DNA of 64,000 nt from Moritella sp. F3 (GTDB lineage: Bacteria; Pseudomonadota; Gammaproteobacteria; Enterobacterales; Moritellaceae), in assembly GCF_015082335.1 (NCBI RefSeq), contig NZ_BLRL01000005.1, positions 124,001 through 188,000 of the forward strand. Direction: 5' to 3'. A program made the position numbers and the translations under genes. This document shows, one piece after another, positions 37,066 to 46,045 of this stretch. The notes beneath the pieces are model-generated. The model worked only from the letters and a program-made list of their open reading frames with translations, was not told the origin of the DNA and made no database searches. The first letter of the stretch is position 1, and every line of letters begins with the position of its first letter.

Positions 37066-37253
37066 GTTAATCCGCTTATCTCTGGTGATGGACAGTATTT
37101 AATATCTTAAAGGCTAAGTGTTTATTTTGATAGAGGAGTCAGTAATATTAGGCTGGTTTTTTGTCACGTTAACAAAGTGGCTAATAGTTAATCTGAGCCA
37201 CTTTGTTTTATATGCGATCCGTTTCTTCTTAATAAGCAGAAAGTCTTACCAAG

Positions 37254-37448
37254 TTACATCGGCGGTGTACCTTCTTTAAACTCTTTGGTTATATTAGTCC
37301 TGAATTCAGGCGTATCTTCATAACCGTGTACGCTTGCCCCATGTTCGATAACGGCTTGTAGTAGTTCTTCTTTGGAATCTGCTGCAAGTGCCACTGAGCA
37401 TTTCACATCACCGGGATAATCGCGACAATCAATATAATATCTGGCCAT
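37254..37448 (-). CDS. DUF1059 family small protein
   Basis: A 64-residue protein with the DUF1059 pattern: ARYYIDCRDYPGDVKCSVALAADSKEEL near the N-terminus, then VIEHGASVHGYEDTPEFR. Family members are small cytoplasmic proteins of unknown role, sometimes described as metal-binding, with the two conserved cysteines and histidines visible here. It is preceded by a ribosome site (AGAGGT on the minus strand). It is a stand-alone gene. Confidence 0.78.
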   Translation of the reverse strand: MARYYIDCRDYPGDVKCSVALAADSKEELLQAVIEHGASVHGYEDTPEFRTNITKEFKEGTPPM

Positions 37449-37596
37449 AACTATGTACCTCTTAAGCCTGTTACATTGTCGAGCGACTATTTAATGATTG
37501 AATAAACCGACTCGACCGATTGTTAAGAACAAATCACATATGTTCTAGAGGTTAATTATAGCAAAGCCTCACCGTGTTATACGGTTACTTTTATAA

Positions 37597-38685
37597 TCAA
37601 AACGACTGCGCTACTTCACTCTCAGTCATGCTTACACCTTTGATTTGAGCATACACAGATTGCCCAACGGTTAGCGTCAAATCATCACATGCCCATGGGG
37701 TGATATTGGCCCATATATGGTCATCACCAAACGCTAATTTAACCTGTACATTATCACTTGATTCCGAGTGTATTATCTCAGTAATTGCCGTTGGTAGAAT
37801 ATTACGAATACTGCTGTCTTGTGGGCGTGTTTTACACAGGGATACATGGTTGGCATGAATCCGTACACGTAGTTTACTGTCAACAGGTAAAGGCAAGCCA
37901 TTGATCCATAGATAAGTACCATCAGTGAGTGATAACTTACTCATACGATAACGTTCGTTCAACTCTGTGACCCTTGCCATTAACAGTGAGCTTTGCTCCT
38001 TAGCTGGCAACCAAGGGCGCATCTCAGCACTGTCCCAAACCGCTTGTAAGTGACCGTTTACTAGCACTTTACCTTTGTCTAATACCAGCATTGTATCAGC
38101 GAGTTGTAAGATCTCATCTAAGCTGTGGCTCACATAGATAATTGGCAAATCAAGGGTTTTAGCTAGCTGTAACAAATAAGGAATAAGTTCACGCTTACGG
38201 GGTAAGTCTAATGCTGCTAACGGCTCATCCATTAATAACATTTGTGGTCGCGTTAACAAGGCGCGACCAATAGCTACGCGTTGCTTTTCACCACCAGAAA
38301 GTGTCGATGGATAGCGGTCTAATAGCTCTCCTAAACCAAGTAATCTCACTACTGTATCAAAGTGATCTTGGTCTTTATCTTTATTACCGTAATTGAGGTT
38401 GCCGCGCACACTGTAGTGGGGGAATAAACGCGCTTCTTGAAACACGTAACCAATACGACGTCGTTCAGGAGGGAGGTTAATCTTTTGTTGCTGATGGTAA
38501 AGGTGCGTATTCCCTAAGGTTAACTGACCATTATCAGGTGTTGATAATCCACCAAGAATATTCACCAACGAGGTTTTACCCGCCCCAGAACGACCAAATA
38601 CAGCGCAAATCCCTTGCATCGGAATTTGTGCATTTACCTGTAAGTCTAAATCGCCCAGTTGTTTCTTTATATCAATCGTTAACAT
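37597..38685 (-). CDS. modC: Molybdate ABC transporter ATPase ModC
   Basis: A 362-residue ATP-binding subunit. Walker A is FGRSGAGKTS, the signature is LSGGEKQRVAIGRALL and Walker B is LLMDEPLAALD. A C-terminal TOBE/Mop-like domain (about 290-355) can bind oxyanions and regulate the transporter. It shares one base with the modB stop-start junction, so the pair is translationally coupled. It provides energy for molybdate (and tungstate) uptake. Confidence 0.92.
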   Translation of the reverse strand: MLTIDIKKQLGDLDLQVNAQIPMQGICAVFGRSGAGKTSLVNILGGLSTPDNGQLTLGNTHLYHQQQKINLPPERRRIGYVFQEARLFPHYSVRGNLNYGNKDKDQDHFDTVVRLLGLGELLDRYPSTLSGGEKQRVAIGRALLTRPQMLLMDEPLAALDLPRKRELIPYLLQLAKTLDLPIIYVSHSLDEILQLADTMLVLDKGKVLVNGHLQAVWDSAEMRPWLPAKEQSSLLMARVTELNERYRMSKLSLTDGTYLWINGLPLPVDSKLRVRIHANHVSLCKTRPQDSSIRNILPTAITEIIHSESSDNVQVKLAFGDDHIWANITPWACDDLTLTVGQSVYAQIKGVSMTESEVAQSF

Positions 38686-39371
38686 TATGAGGCAACTCGC
38701 TGTTGGGCTTTCTTAGCTAACCACTGTGATGCAGTTAATGATAATACGGCAATGATAATCGCAATGACACACAGGCGAGCTGCTTCATGCTCTGCGCCTG
38801 GAGTTTGAATAAAAGAGTACATGGCGAGCGGAATAGTCCGTGTCTCACCGGGTATATTAGATACAAAAGTGATGGTTGATCCAAACTCGCCTAAACTACG
38901 GGCAAAAGCTAATACCATGCCAGAAACAATACCAGGTAAGGTCAACGGTAAGGTGATGGTGAAAAAGACGCGTAAGCGATTACTACCCAGTGTACGTGCG
39001 GCTTGTTCTAAGCGAATATCGACACTTTCAAATGACAAGCGAATAGCACGAACCATTAATGGAAATGACACTATCGCAGCCGCTAATGCAGCACCACGCC
39101 AACTAAAGCTGAAACTCCAACCAAACCAATCATAAAGAACCGCGCCGATACTGCCTTGACGCCCCATCGATATTAATAATATGTAACCTATTACCACAGG
39201 CGGTAGCACCAAAGGTAAGTGGATCAGACTATCAAATAGCGATTTTCCAGGGAATTCACAACGGGCTAATATCCACGCGCATATGATGCCAAATGGCAGG
39301 CTAAATAACACTGCGACACTCGATACTTTTAGACTTAGCAGCAGGGCTGCAATTTCATAATCACTTAACAA
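38685..39371 (-). CDS. modB: Molybdate ABC transporter permease ModB
   Basis: A 228-residue inner-membrane permease with five to six hydrophobic segments. ModB features include LPLVLPPVVIGYILL, GSIGAVLYDWFG and the EAA-type loop RLEQAARTLGSNRLRVFFTITLPL, followed by LGEFGSTITFVSNIPGETRTIP. It forms the homodimeric molybdate channel driven by ModC. It overlaps modC by one base and follows modA after about 40 bases. Confidence 0.93.
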   Translation of the reverse strand: MLSDYEIAALLLSLKVSSVAVLFSLPFGIICAWILARCEFPGKSLFDSLIHLPLVLPPVVIGYILLISMGRQGSIGAVLYDWFGWSFSFSWRGAALAAAIVSFPLMVRAIRLSFESVDIRLEQAARTLGSNRLRVFFTITLPLTLPGIVSGMVLAFARSLGEFGSTITFVSNIPGETRTIPLAMYSFIQTPGAEHEAARLCVIAIIIAVLSLTASQWLAKKAQQRVAS

Positions 39372-39412
39372 AGCCAGTTACCTTAAATGGATAGACCTTA
39401 AATAGATAGAGC

Positions 39413-40216
39413 TTAAACAGAATCGACCTTAAAACCGTATTTAACAAATATTGCCTGAGCAGCGTCAGATTGCAAGTATTGATAAAATGTAGAAGTGGCA
39501 GCTGAAGGCGTATGCTCAACCAGCACTAATGGATATTCGATAGGTTTATGGCTATTGCTAGGAAAGGCCGCCACGACTTTAACTTTTTTAGCTATTTGCG
39601 CATCCGTCGCATAAACAATACCAAAAGGAGATTCCCCACGCTCTACTAATGCTAATGCACCGCGCACGTTATTCGCCCGAGCCAATAGCGGCATTGCTTG
39701 CTGCCATAAATCGAGATTACTTAACGCTTGTTTAGCATAACGACCTGCGGGGACATGATCTGGATCGCCAACGGCAATTCTGCTATCTCCCACAGCTTGG
39801 GTTATATTCCAATGTTTGTTCAATACTATATGATCTACTGAGCTGTTGTTTGGGGCTATTAGTACTAAGGCATTGCGTAACAAGGTTACTTTTGAGCTGG
39901 CTAAGACCGCTTTTTTCTCAACTAAGTAATCCATCCATTTTTGATTTGCTGATAAATAAATTTGGGCTGGCGCACCTTGAGCAATTTGCCTCGCTAAGGT
40001 TGATGAGGATGCAAACACGAATACTGGATTTATCTTGCTCGGGTTCACAATGTTATCCGCTTTAAACGCGTTTCCCACTTCTGCTAACGCATTGGTTAAT
40101 GACGCAGCGGCAAAAACAGTGATGCGTTCGCCAGCGAATACGCTGCTGCTGAATATAAATAACAGGATGGTTGTGAGATGCTTGAATGGATGACGGTATC
40201 TTGGTGGCATTAACAA
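39413..40216 (-). CDS. modA: Periplasmic molybdate-binding protein ModA
   Basis: A 267-residue solute-binding protein. A signal peptide ends at about SSVFA, followed by ITVFAAASLTNALAEVG, the ModA opening whose serine and threonine side chains hold the oxyanion. FASSSTLARQIAQGAPAQIYLSANQKWMDYL and VGDPDHVPAGRYAKQAL are further ModA signatures. It is the first gene of modABC, under a ModE box, and the related regulator gene modE lies at 43671. Confidence 0.93.
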   Translation of the reverse strand: MLMPPRYRHPFKHLTTILLFIFSSSVFAGERITVFAAASLTNALAEVGNAFKADNIVNPSKINPVFVFASSSTLARQIAQGAPAQIYLSANQKWMDYLVEKKAVLASSKVTLLRNALVLIAPNNSSVDHIVLNKHWNITQAVGDSRIAVGDPDHVPAGRYAKQALSNLDLWQQAMPLLARANNVRGALALVERGESPFGIVYATDAQIAKKVKVVAAFPSNSHKPIEYPLVLVEHTPSAATSTFYQYLQSDAAQAIFVKYGFKVDSV

Positions 40217-40219
40217 CCT

Positions 40220-40277
40220 CTATTTTGTGATGTGGTAGTTACTATCTATTGTGTGATAACTACTATTTCTTGTGTGA
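40220..40277 (-). repeat. 21-base tandem repeats in the modA leader
   Basis: On the minus strand the modA leader has two 21-base copies beginning TCACACAA (17 of 21 identical) and a shorter third copy beginning CCACATCACAAAATAGAGG that runs into the ribosome site. The phase equals two DNA helical turns. Its role in regulation or RNA structure is unknown. Confidence 0.6.
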
Positions 40278-40294
40278 AAGTGACGATTTAAATC

Positions 40295-40326
40295 CGTTAT
40301 GTAGTTAACTATATAACGCTTGGCAA
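40295..40326 (-). promoter_or_regulatory. modA promoter overlapped by a ModE box
   Basis: CGTTATGTA-N6-TATATAACG (40295-40318) is a near-perfect dyad matching the ModE site. On the minus strand it lies between and over a -35 TTGCCA (40321-40326) and a -10 TACATA (40298-40303) spaced by 17 bases, so ModE with bound molybdate should repress modABC. The transcript would carry a leader of about 80 bases before modA. Confidence 0.8.
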
Positions 40327-40382
40327 ATTTTAGCCCTGTTAACGAAAATTAACAAGGCTAAATTTTATATCTTACATTATTA

Positions 40383-40551
40383 CTAAAATGTAACTCTGTT
40401 ATTATATTTCTCATTCTCTAACATGCCCGGAATGACTTCTTCTAAGAAACGCTTGGTATACAGGTTTGTAAGGGAGTCTCGTACAGACTGTTCTGATAGT
40501 TGGTTTACAAAATAGCTGATAGTGATAATGGCAGAGCTAATGAATCGTGTT
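40383..40551 (-). pseudogene. Remnant of a diguanylate cyclase gene
   Basis: Read on the minus strand, this stretch encodes SYFVNQLSEQSVRDSLTNLY, then TKRFLEEV, and stops at 40383-40385 in a sequence ending NRVTF. It matches the membrane-GGDEF junction of the intact neighbour at 40655-41824 (NYFVHQLSELSVRDALTNLY, TKRFLKEI). An in-frame stop cuts it upstream, and there is no start codon, sensor domain or GGDEF site. It is most simply a decayed tandem duplicate; the nucleotide resemblance is also clear over about 95 bases. Confidence 0.8.
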
Positions 40552-40654
40552 TAGACCACCGGTAGCTGACCATGCCGAGGACTATGAATATATCGTTTAG
40601 ATGAAAAATACGGAAACCGATATATTTATGCTGATGATTTAATGTGTTGCATAA

Positions 40655-41824
40655 TTAAAGTACGACGCGGTCTCGACCTGCTACCTTAGCTTCATATAGT
40701 TTTACATCTGCTCGTTTTAAGGTTTTATCAAAACTATCATCGCTAAGGCTATTATGTAATGCAATACCGGCACTTAATGTAACATTAAACTTCTTTTCGT
40801 CATTTTCAAAAGTTATTTCAGATACTTGATGGCGGATCATCTCTGCCATATCGATAGCGGCAATTTCATCTTTGAAAAAACCAATCAAAACAAATTCCTC
40901 GCCGCCATAACGCATACAGTAATCACTTTTTTTCGCATTGTGAATCATCACATTTGCTACTTGCTTAATGACTTTGTCACCGTGGTCATGGCCATGGATA
41001 TCGTTGATTGATTTGAAATGATCAAGATCGATAAATATCACGGTTAAATGATGATCAGTTAGCTTGTTGTGATTAAGCAGTGCAGGTGATATTTCTTTTA
41101 AAAATCGTTTAGTGTATAAATTGGTGAGCGCGTCACGTACCGACAGTTCACTTAATTGATGCACAAAATAGTTAACAATGATAAATGTCGTAAAAATGAA
41201 AATAAGGAAGCCAAACAGTAATACACCGGTGGTTCTGAATACAGCCCAGAAGATGTTTGTTTTCATATCATCCAAATATAGACCTGTGCCAATGAGCCAG
41301 TCCCAGGCAGGGTAGTGCGCGACATACGAAATTTTCGGATATTCAGTGGCTGAATTGTGTTTAGGCCAAGTATAAGACACCCAACCACCGCCATTCTTAG
41401 CTTCTCGAGCAAACTCTTTAAAAATATACTTGCCATTACTATCTGCCCAGTTAGTCATGTTTAGACCTACGAGGTTTGGCATGTAAGGCTGTATTAAGAT
41501 CTTGCCTTGGTTATCATTAATCCAAAAATAACCATCATCACCGTAGGTTGCCGATTCCAGCGTGCGCATCGCCATTTGTTGTGCATCAATAGTGGTCAAC
41601 TTATTGGATAGTTCTAATTGATGAAAGTGTTGAATAATACCGAGAGCAGATTCAATGAAGTTTTTAGATTGCGCTTTTTTTTCTTCTTCCAAACTGGTCG
41701 AAAAGGAGTGATAAAAAAACAACACGAAGGCAACGATTCCAATGATTATCATGACTGACAAACCAACCAACTTATTTTGGAGGGGGAGTCGGTACGATCT
41801 TGGCGATAGGTTGTGCATTGCCAT
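40655..41824 (-). CDS. Cache-GGDEF membrane diguanylate cyclase
   Basis: A 389-residue inner-membrane enzyme that makes cyclic di-GMP from GTP. A first membrane helix (about 17-37) is followed by a periplasmic single-Cache sensor with YGDDGYFWINDNQGKILIQPY and HYPAWDWLIGTGLYLDD. A second helix lies around 215-235, and then the GGDEF domain carries RDALTNLYTKRF, DLDHFKSINDIHGHDHGD and active site GGEEF (YCMRYGGEEFVLIG). An RxxD inhibitory site before it is not obvious. It probably promotes biofilm formation in response to a small external ligand. A decayed paralogue fragment lies directly downstream. Confidence 0.88.
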   Translation of the reverse strand: MAMHNLSPRSYRLPLQNKLVGLSVMIIIGIVAFVLFFYHSFSTSLEEEKKAQSKNFIESALGIIQHFHQLELSNKLTTIDAQQMAMRTLESATYGDDGYFWINDNQGKILIQPYMPNLVGLNMTNWADSNGKYIFKEFAREAKNGGGWVSYTWPKHNSATEYPKISYVAHYPAWDWLIGTGLYLDDMKTNIFWAVFRTTGVLLFGFLIFIFTTFIIVNYFVHQLSELSVRDALTNLYTKRFLKEISPALLNHNKLTDHHLTVIFIDLDHFKSINDIHGHDHGDKVIKQVANVMIHNAKKSDYCMRYGGEEFVLIGFFKDEIAAIDMAEMIRHQVSEITFENDEKKFNVTLSAGIALHNSLSDDSFDKTLKRADVKLYEAKVAGRDRVVL

Positions 41825-41942
41825 TCCTAATAAAATACTCTAATGAAAATAAAAAGCTATTTTGGTATTGTTATGCTGGTAAGCCGCTCGAATTATATAG
41901 GTTTATATGCTGACAAGCGCGCTTTTTTTTATAAATCTTAGC

Positions 41943-41986
41943 AATTATACCGCATTAAGTTAGCGGTAACTTAATGCGGTATAATT
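41943..41986. terminator. Perfect 20-base inverted repeat
   Basis: Arms AATTATACCGCATTAAGTTA / TAACTTAATGCGGTATAATT are perfect and separated by GCGG. It lies between the cyuA stop and the dgc start, both on the minus strand. It lacks a T run, so it may be a processing hairpin, a transcription block or an operator rather than a plain terminator. Confidence 0.5.
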
Positions 41987-42009
41987 AGCTGTACGGTATG
42001 TACAGCTAA
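41985..42009. terminator. Second hairpin after cyuA
   Basis: Ten-base perfect arms TTAGCTGTAC / GTACAGCTAA with loop GGTAT, abutting the larger dyad. Read from cyuA it comes first. Confidence 0.45.
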
Positions 42010-42038
42010 CGTGATTATTTTTACGTTAAAAACCAGTG

Positions 42039-43313
42039 CTAAGCGGACATAATGTTAATGATGGTGGTATCGGTATTCACCATACCATTGGTCACTAACA
42101 TGCCGATATTACGGATACTGCTTTCTATATCTTGCGCGATAATACCTTGATCGAATGCTTGGGTATCATTCATTGCGAGCATAAAGGCTGTTACTGCACT
42201 GCTGGTCGAGGTTTTTACTTTCATCGCACAGGTCGATTTTGCGCCATCGCACACCATGCCCGAGCAATCGCTTAATACGTTTTGGATGGCATAACACGAC
42301 TGCTCATAATTACCGCCAGCAAGGTAAACCATTGCCATCGCAGCTGATGCACTGGTTACTGTGTTACCGCAAAAAGCGGATAGCGGTGGATAGTGCTGTT
42401 TAATATAAATAGCGCCAAGGTGACTTAAAATAAGTGCACGGGCAAGTTGTTCATAAGTGGCGTTGTAGTGTTTCGCAATCATTTCGACGGGGACGGTAGC
42501 TGCAATACCTTGGTTACCACTGCCATAATTGCTCATTGCTGGTAATGTCGCACCACCCATGCGTGCGTCGGATGCAGCTGCAGTACGCATAATAATGGTG
42601 TTGTTGAGGTCGGCAGACATAAAACCGCTCTGGATATTTTTATCCATCGTTCTGCCGATTTGTAATCCATAAGCATGCGCGAGCCCTTCATCTGCTAAAT
42701 TTGAGTTTAACGTTGCGGCTTCTAGTATAAAGGCGATATCGGTAAACTCAGTGCTCATTGCATAATCATAAATGCCTTTAATGCTGATATCGAGATTATC
42801 AGTGATGTTATTCGCGCTTTGGGCTGAACAGCTGTTATTACTGAACACGAGTTTACCGTTAAGCGTTGTCTTGGTTATTTGCGTATGACCGCCACTGATC
42901 TCGACTACGGCAACATATTCTCGACATTGCATTTCCACGTGACAGTATATAAATTCTTTCGAATCGGTACGCTTAACAATGACCTTTCCGGCATCAATTA
43001 AGGCTTGCGCTTGGGTTACTTGCAGTGGTGTTATGTGGGCTAATACTTCTAAACCTGCATCAGGATCACCTGCTATAGCGCCGACAGATGCCGCAATCGC
43101 TAGCCCTATTTTACCTGTGCCTGGTACAAAGACACCCATTGAATTTTTATATAAATTATCAGATACGTGAACCGTAATTTGCTCTGGTGCAGCTGGTAAC
43201 ATACTCGCTGCAACCGCTGATGCATATGCGGCTGAGATGGGTTCAGTACAGCCTAAAGCTGGCTTTACAAATGTATTCAGTAGTTGCTTATATTGCTGCC
43301 ATTGGTTATTCAT
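42039..43313 (-). CDS. cyuA: L-cysteine desulfidase (CyuA/YhaM, UPF0597)
   Basis: A 424-residue cytoplasmic enzyme of the serine-dehydratase-alpha-like family. It has the N-terminal [16 protein letters not shown] and the cysteine-rich Fe-S binding region ([20 protein letters not shown]) that coordinates a [4Fe-4S] cluster in the related archaeal desulfidase. It degrades L-cysteine to pyruvate, ammonia and sulfide without PLP. E. coli YhaM (CyuA) is the orthologue type. It is a lone gene with 357 bases upstream. A cystine transporter (tcyP) is encoded in the same window but not next to it. Confidence 0.85.
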   Translation of the reverse strand: MNNQWQQYKQLLNTFVKPALGCTEPISAAYASAVAASMLPAAPEQITVHVSDNLYKNSMGVFVPGTGKIGLAIAASVGAIAGDPDAGLEVLAHITPLQVTQAQALIDAGKVIVKRTDSKEFIYCHVEMQCREYVAVVEISGGHTQITKTTLNGKLVFSNNSCSAQSANNITDNLDISIKGIYDYAMSTEFTDIAFILEAATLNSNLADEGLAHAYGLQIGRTMDKNIQSGFMSADLNNTIIMRTAAASDARMGGATLPAMSNYGSGNQGIAATVPVEMIAKHYNATYEQLARALILSHLGAIYIKQHYPPLSAFCGNTVTSASAAMAMVYLAGGNYEQSCYAIQNVLSDCSGMVCDGAKSTCAMKVKTSTSSAVTAFMLAMNDTQAFDQGIIAQDIESSIRNIGMLVTNGMVNTDTTIINIMSA

Positions 43314-43670
43314 TCGCTATCCCTCATCGGTGCTGACAAATAACCTCAGCAACCTGTAATTTGACGTTAATAGACGTTGGTTTACGTTTCTTTACGTTGA
43401 CAGGGTTACTGTACGCTTATACTTGGAGAATATTTTTTCTTATCTGGATGAATATTATCGACTAAAGGGAATAATATTTCCTTAAATAAGGTAAGTAGCT
43501 ATCATTTGCGGTGCTGATCACACTTATTTATTGTATTTTTTCTTCGCTATGTATCATCTAAAGTAAATCGTACGCTTCCCCATTTTTTTGATTATCATGT
43601 AGCGTCTCAGTTGTTATTACTTTAGTGATAACGCACAATAGGGACTTCATTTTCAAGGTGATGATATAGC
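43314..43670. other. Intergenic region between cyuA and modE
   Basis: It must hold the divergent promoters of cyuA and modE. TTGACA near 43397 is followed by TATACT after only 15 bases, a poor promoter. No dyad like the modA ModE box was found, so ModE autoregulation is not supported. No RNA gene is seen. Confidence 0.4.
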
Positions 43671-44507
43671 GTGGATTTACAAGCATTATTGACAATTTCT
43701 GTTGCAAATAAAGTATTTGCAAATCCAAAACGGATCGCACTGTTACAACAGATACAAATTTGTGGTTCGATTAGTCAGGGCGCAAAGCTCGCTGGTATGA
43801 GCTACAAAACGGCATGGGATTCGGTGAAAGATATGAATATCCGTTTACCAGAACCTGTTGTACATAGCGAAAAAGGCGGGAAAGGGGGTGGGGGCGCTAA
43901 GCTAACAGCTTTTGGAGAACGCTTATTACAAATGTATGCACTGACTGACCAAATGCAGGACATGGTATTAGCTGCTTTACAAGACCAAACGATCCCCATG
44001 AATAACCTGCTAGATGTGATGGCTCACCTGTCATTGAAAACCAGTGCCCGTAATCAATTATCAGGCACCATCTTATCATTAGACAATAGCTTAACGAGTA
44101 CAGGCTCTAATCATGATGATTTGAATGTATGTTTGCAAGTTGAACTGACGAATGGGTTACAGCTCAATGCTGGTATCACTCAAAGTAGTTGTGAGCGTTT
44201 ATCACTCGCTGTAGGTAAACCGATCTTAGTGTTATTTAAAGCACCCGCTGTAATGCTAAGTAATACTAAACAGCCAGATCAGACGTTGAATCAATTACCG
44301 TGTGTTGTCCAAGACATTCACAGTAATACTCAGACGACTGAAGTGAGCTTGGCGCTGGTTGGAAAATACAGTTTAGACAACCGAACAGCACAAATGATTT
44401 ATGCGTCGATTGATACACGATTAGCAAATAAATTAAAACTTGTGGTTGGTGGGGAATATTATGCGGCCTTTTCAGCTAGCCAAACGATTGTTGCTTGTAT
44501 GAGTTAG
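43671..44507 (+). CDS. modE: Molybdate-responsive regulator ModE
   Basis: A 278-residue regulator. The N-terminal winged helix-turn-helix is ANPKRIALLQQIQICGSISQGAKLAGMSYKTAWDSV, followed by the ModE glycine-rich loop KGGKGGGGAKLTAFGERLL. Two C-terminal Mop-like molybdate-binding segments begin SARNQLSGTILSL and QLNQLPCVVQDI. It senses cytoplasmic molybdate and represses modABC; a fitting box lies before modA. It starts with GTG after AAGGTG. Unlike in E. coli it is not next to modABC but about 3.5 kb away, beyond cyuA and dgc. Confidence 0.9.
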   Translation: MDLQALLTISVANKVFANPKRIALLQQIQICGSISQGAKLAGMSYKTAWDSVKDMNIRLPEPVVHSEKGGKGGGGAKLTAFGERLLQMYALTDQMQDMVLAALQDQTIPMNNLLDVMAHLSLKTSARNQLSGTILSLDNSLTSTGSNHDDLNVCLQVELTNGLQLNAGITQSSCERLSLAVGKPILVLFKAPAVMLSNTKQPDQTLNQLPCVVQDIHSNTQTTEVSLALVGKYSLDNRTAQMIYASIDTRLANKLKLVVGGEYYAAFSASQTIVACMS

Positions 44508-44895
44508 TGTCTTAATACATTAATGCATAACGGCTTAAAGTTCACTTAGCGAATTTATTAATCAATAAAGCCTTATTTATTATATTCATAATCTGATCTT
44601 ACTATTCAAGTTATTCAAATGTTCCAATAAGACTCAACAAACCTCAACAAACCTCAATAAACCTCAATAAAGCACAATAAAGAACAATGAGGGTTAATAA
44701 AGATAAATAAAGCCCAATAGATATTAATATGTGTATATAGTAAGCCTAGGTTTTTATGTGACTTAAGTGACGGTTAGTGTCATTTTCGACCACCTATAAG
44801 CATATGTTATAGATGATATTTTTACATCGTTAGTGCTGTATAATACAATCATCTTAATTTAGTGATACTTTGGCGTTCTTTATATAAGGAATAAG
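44508..44895. other. Intergenic region upstream of the LysR gene
   Basis: It contains a 100-base array of 10-bp repeats (listed separately) and a consensus TATAAT at 44839-44844 that could be the -10 of the LysR gene. No protein-coding ORF is convincing. Confidence 0.5.
44621..44720. repeat. Ten-unit 10-bp tandem repeat
   Basis: Ten units in exact 10-base register, from GTTCCAATAA and GACTCAACAA through ACCTCAACAA, two ACCTCAATAA and AGCACAATAA to AGCCCAATAG. Six central units share the core CAA[TC][AG]A. Ten is not a multiple of three, so it is not a coding repeat; it matches the helical turn, so AA steps recur on one face of the DNA. It is probably a curved or protein-binding upstream element. 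Confidence 0.75.
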
Positions 44896-45780
44896 ATGAA
44901 ACCACAAATGGATAATTTAATCTCATTTATTTCAGCTGCCGATAAAGGTTCATTTAGTGCAGCCGCAAAAGAATTAAAAAAGAGCCAAGCATCGGTTAGT
45001 ATTGCGATACAAAATTTAGAAATAGATTTAGGTTTCGAATTATTTAATAGAAATAAAAAGTACCCAGTGTTAACTGATAAGGGTGAGAAGGTTTTAAAAA
45101 ACACCAAACTAATGATGTCACACTATAATGACTTTATTCATCAGTCTCGTGTCATCGAATCTATTAGTGACGTCAAAATCCGAATCGGTATCGATCCATT
45201 AGTTTGCTCTGAAAAAGTAACAGATATATTGTGTGAGTTTTCTGATCGTTATCCAATGGTTGATCTTTTTATCATGCAGCAGAATAGTAAGCTACTTTAT
45301 AAAGAAATCATTGAAAATAAATTAGACTTTGCTATTGGCCTTTTTGCTGGCTTAGATAAATTAAATTGTGAGTTTGTGAGCGCTTTTCATATGCAGAGTT
45401 CATGGGTCGCTTCACCTAATTATAAAGATGGCAATGTATCAAATATAAGCTTAACAAGTATGGCTAGTTCTCGGTTGCTCACTCCAATAGATTTAAATTA
45501 TTCATCTATGAATGAGATGAATTTTGCTACTCAGATATGGTGTGTTGAAGATATACATACTATATTATCATTTTGTCGAAGTGGTATTGGTATTTGTCAT
45601 TTACCTAATTTCGTGACTAAACGTGATTTAAATGAAGATCGTTTAAAGAAAGTGTCTTTTGCATTTAACCAATTAAATAATGAGCATTGGGTCGCGTCTA
45701 TTTTATGGCCGAAAAATAAAAAATTAAGCAATAAATTAAATTGGATACAAAACAAAATATCTGAAATTGAGTTTATTTAA
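44896..45780 (+). CDS. LysR-family transcriptional regulator
   Basis: A 294-residue regulator with N-terminal winged helix-turn-helix (NLISFISAADKGSFSAAAKELKKSQASVSIAIQNLEIDLGF) and an effector domain from about 92. It has TATAAT at 44839-44844 upstream and ends before a 16-base perfect inverted repeat. It reads in the same direction as the Tad locus that begins 265 bases later, so control of pilus expression is plausible but not shown. It is very AT-rich compared with its neighbours. It resembles the LysR protein at 26743. Confidence 0.87.
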   Translation: MKPQMDNLISFISAADKGSFSAAAKELKKSQASVSIAIQNLEIDLGFELFNRNKKYPVLTDKGEKVLKNTKLMMSHYNDFIHQSRVIESISDVKIRIGIDPLVCSEKVTDILCEFSDRYPMVDLFIMQQNSKLLYKEIIENKLDFAIGLFAGLDKLNCEFVSAFHMQSSWVASPNYKDGNVSNISLTSMASSRLLTPIDLNYSSMNEMNFATQIWCVEDIHTILSFCRSGIGICHLPNFVTKRDLNEDRLKKVSFAFNQLNNEHWVASILWPKNKKLSNKLNWIQNKISEIEFI

Positions 45781-45844
45781 TCTTTCCTTCGTTACTATTT
45801 TTATTCCTCTATTTTATTCATCTCTTTAATTCCTTGTCTGACCA

Positions 45845-45883
45845 GTGATATTAAATACACTCACTATGTGTATTTAATATCAC
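45845..45883. terminator. 16-base inverted repeat between LysR and flp
   Basis: Perfect arms GTGATATTAAATACAC / GTGTATTTAATATCAC with loop TCACTAT, then a T-rich stretch. It is probably the LysR terminator, though its symmetry could also make it an operator. Confidence 0.6.
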
Positions 45884-45964
45884 ATTTTCGCTTTATTTTA
45901 TCTTTATTTAAAAAATAAAATGATATTTAGTGTTTTTTTTAATCACCTATATAAAAAGTTAATG

Positions 45965-45978
45965 GGTAGTATTTATGC
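45965..45978 (+). promoter_or_regulatory. Weak sigma-54-like element before flp
   Basis: GG at 45965-45966 and GC at 45977-45978 are exactly 10 bases apart within TGGGTAGTATTTATGCT, the minimal -24/-12 spacing. The rest of the consensus is poor, so this is a guess. Confidence 0.2.
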
Positions 45979-46045
45979 TAATTTTTTTAATGGGAATATG
46001 ATGCCTGCGAATTAATAATCAATCTAATTTAAGGGAAGATAAAGC

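Noticed and set aside
44621-44720. Possible CRISPR array
   Set aside because: Units are only 10 bases and contiguous with no unique spacers; no cas genes.
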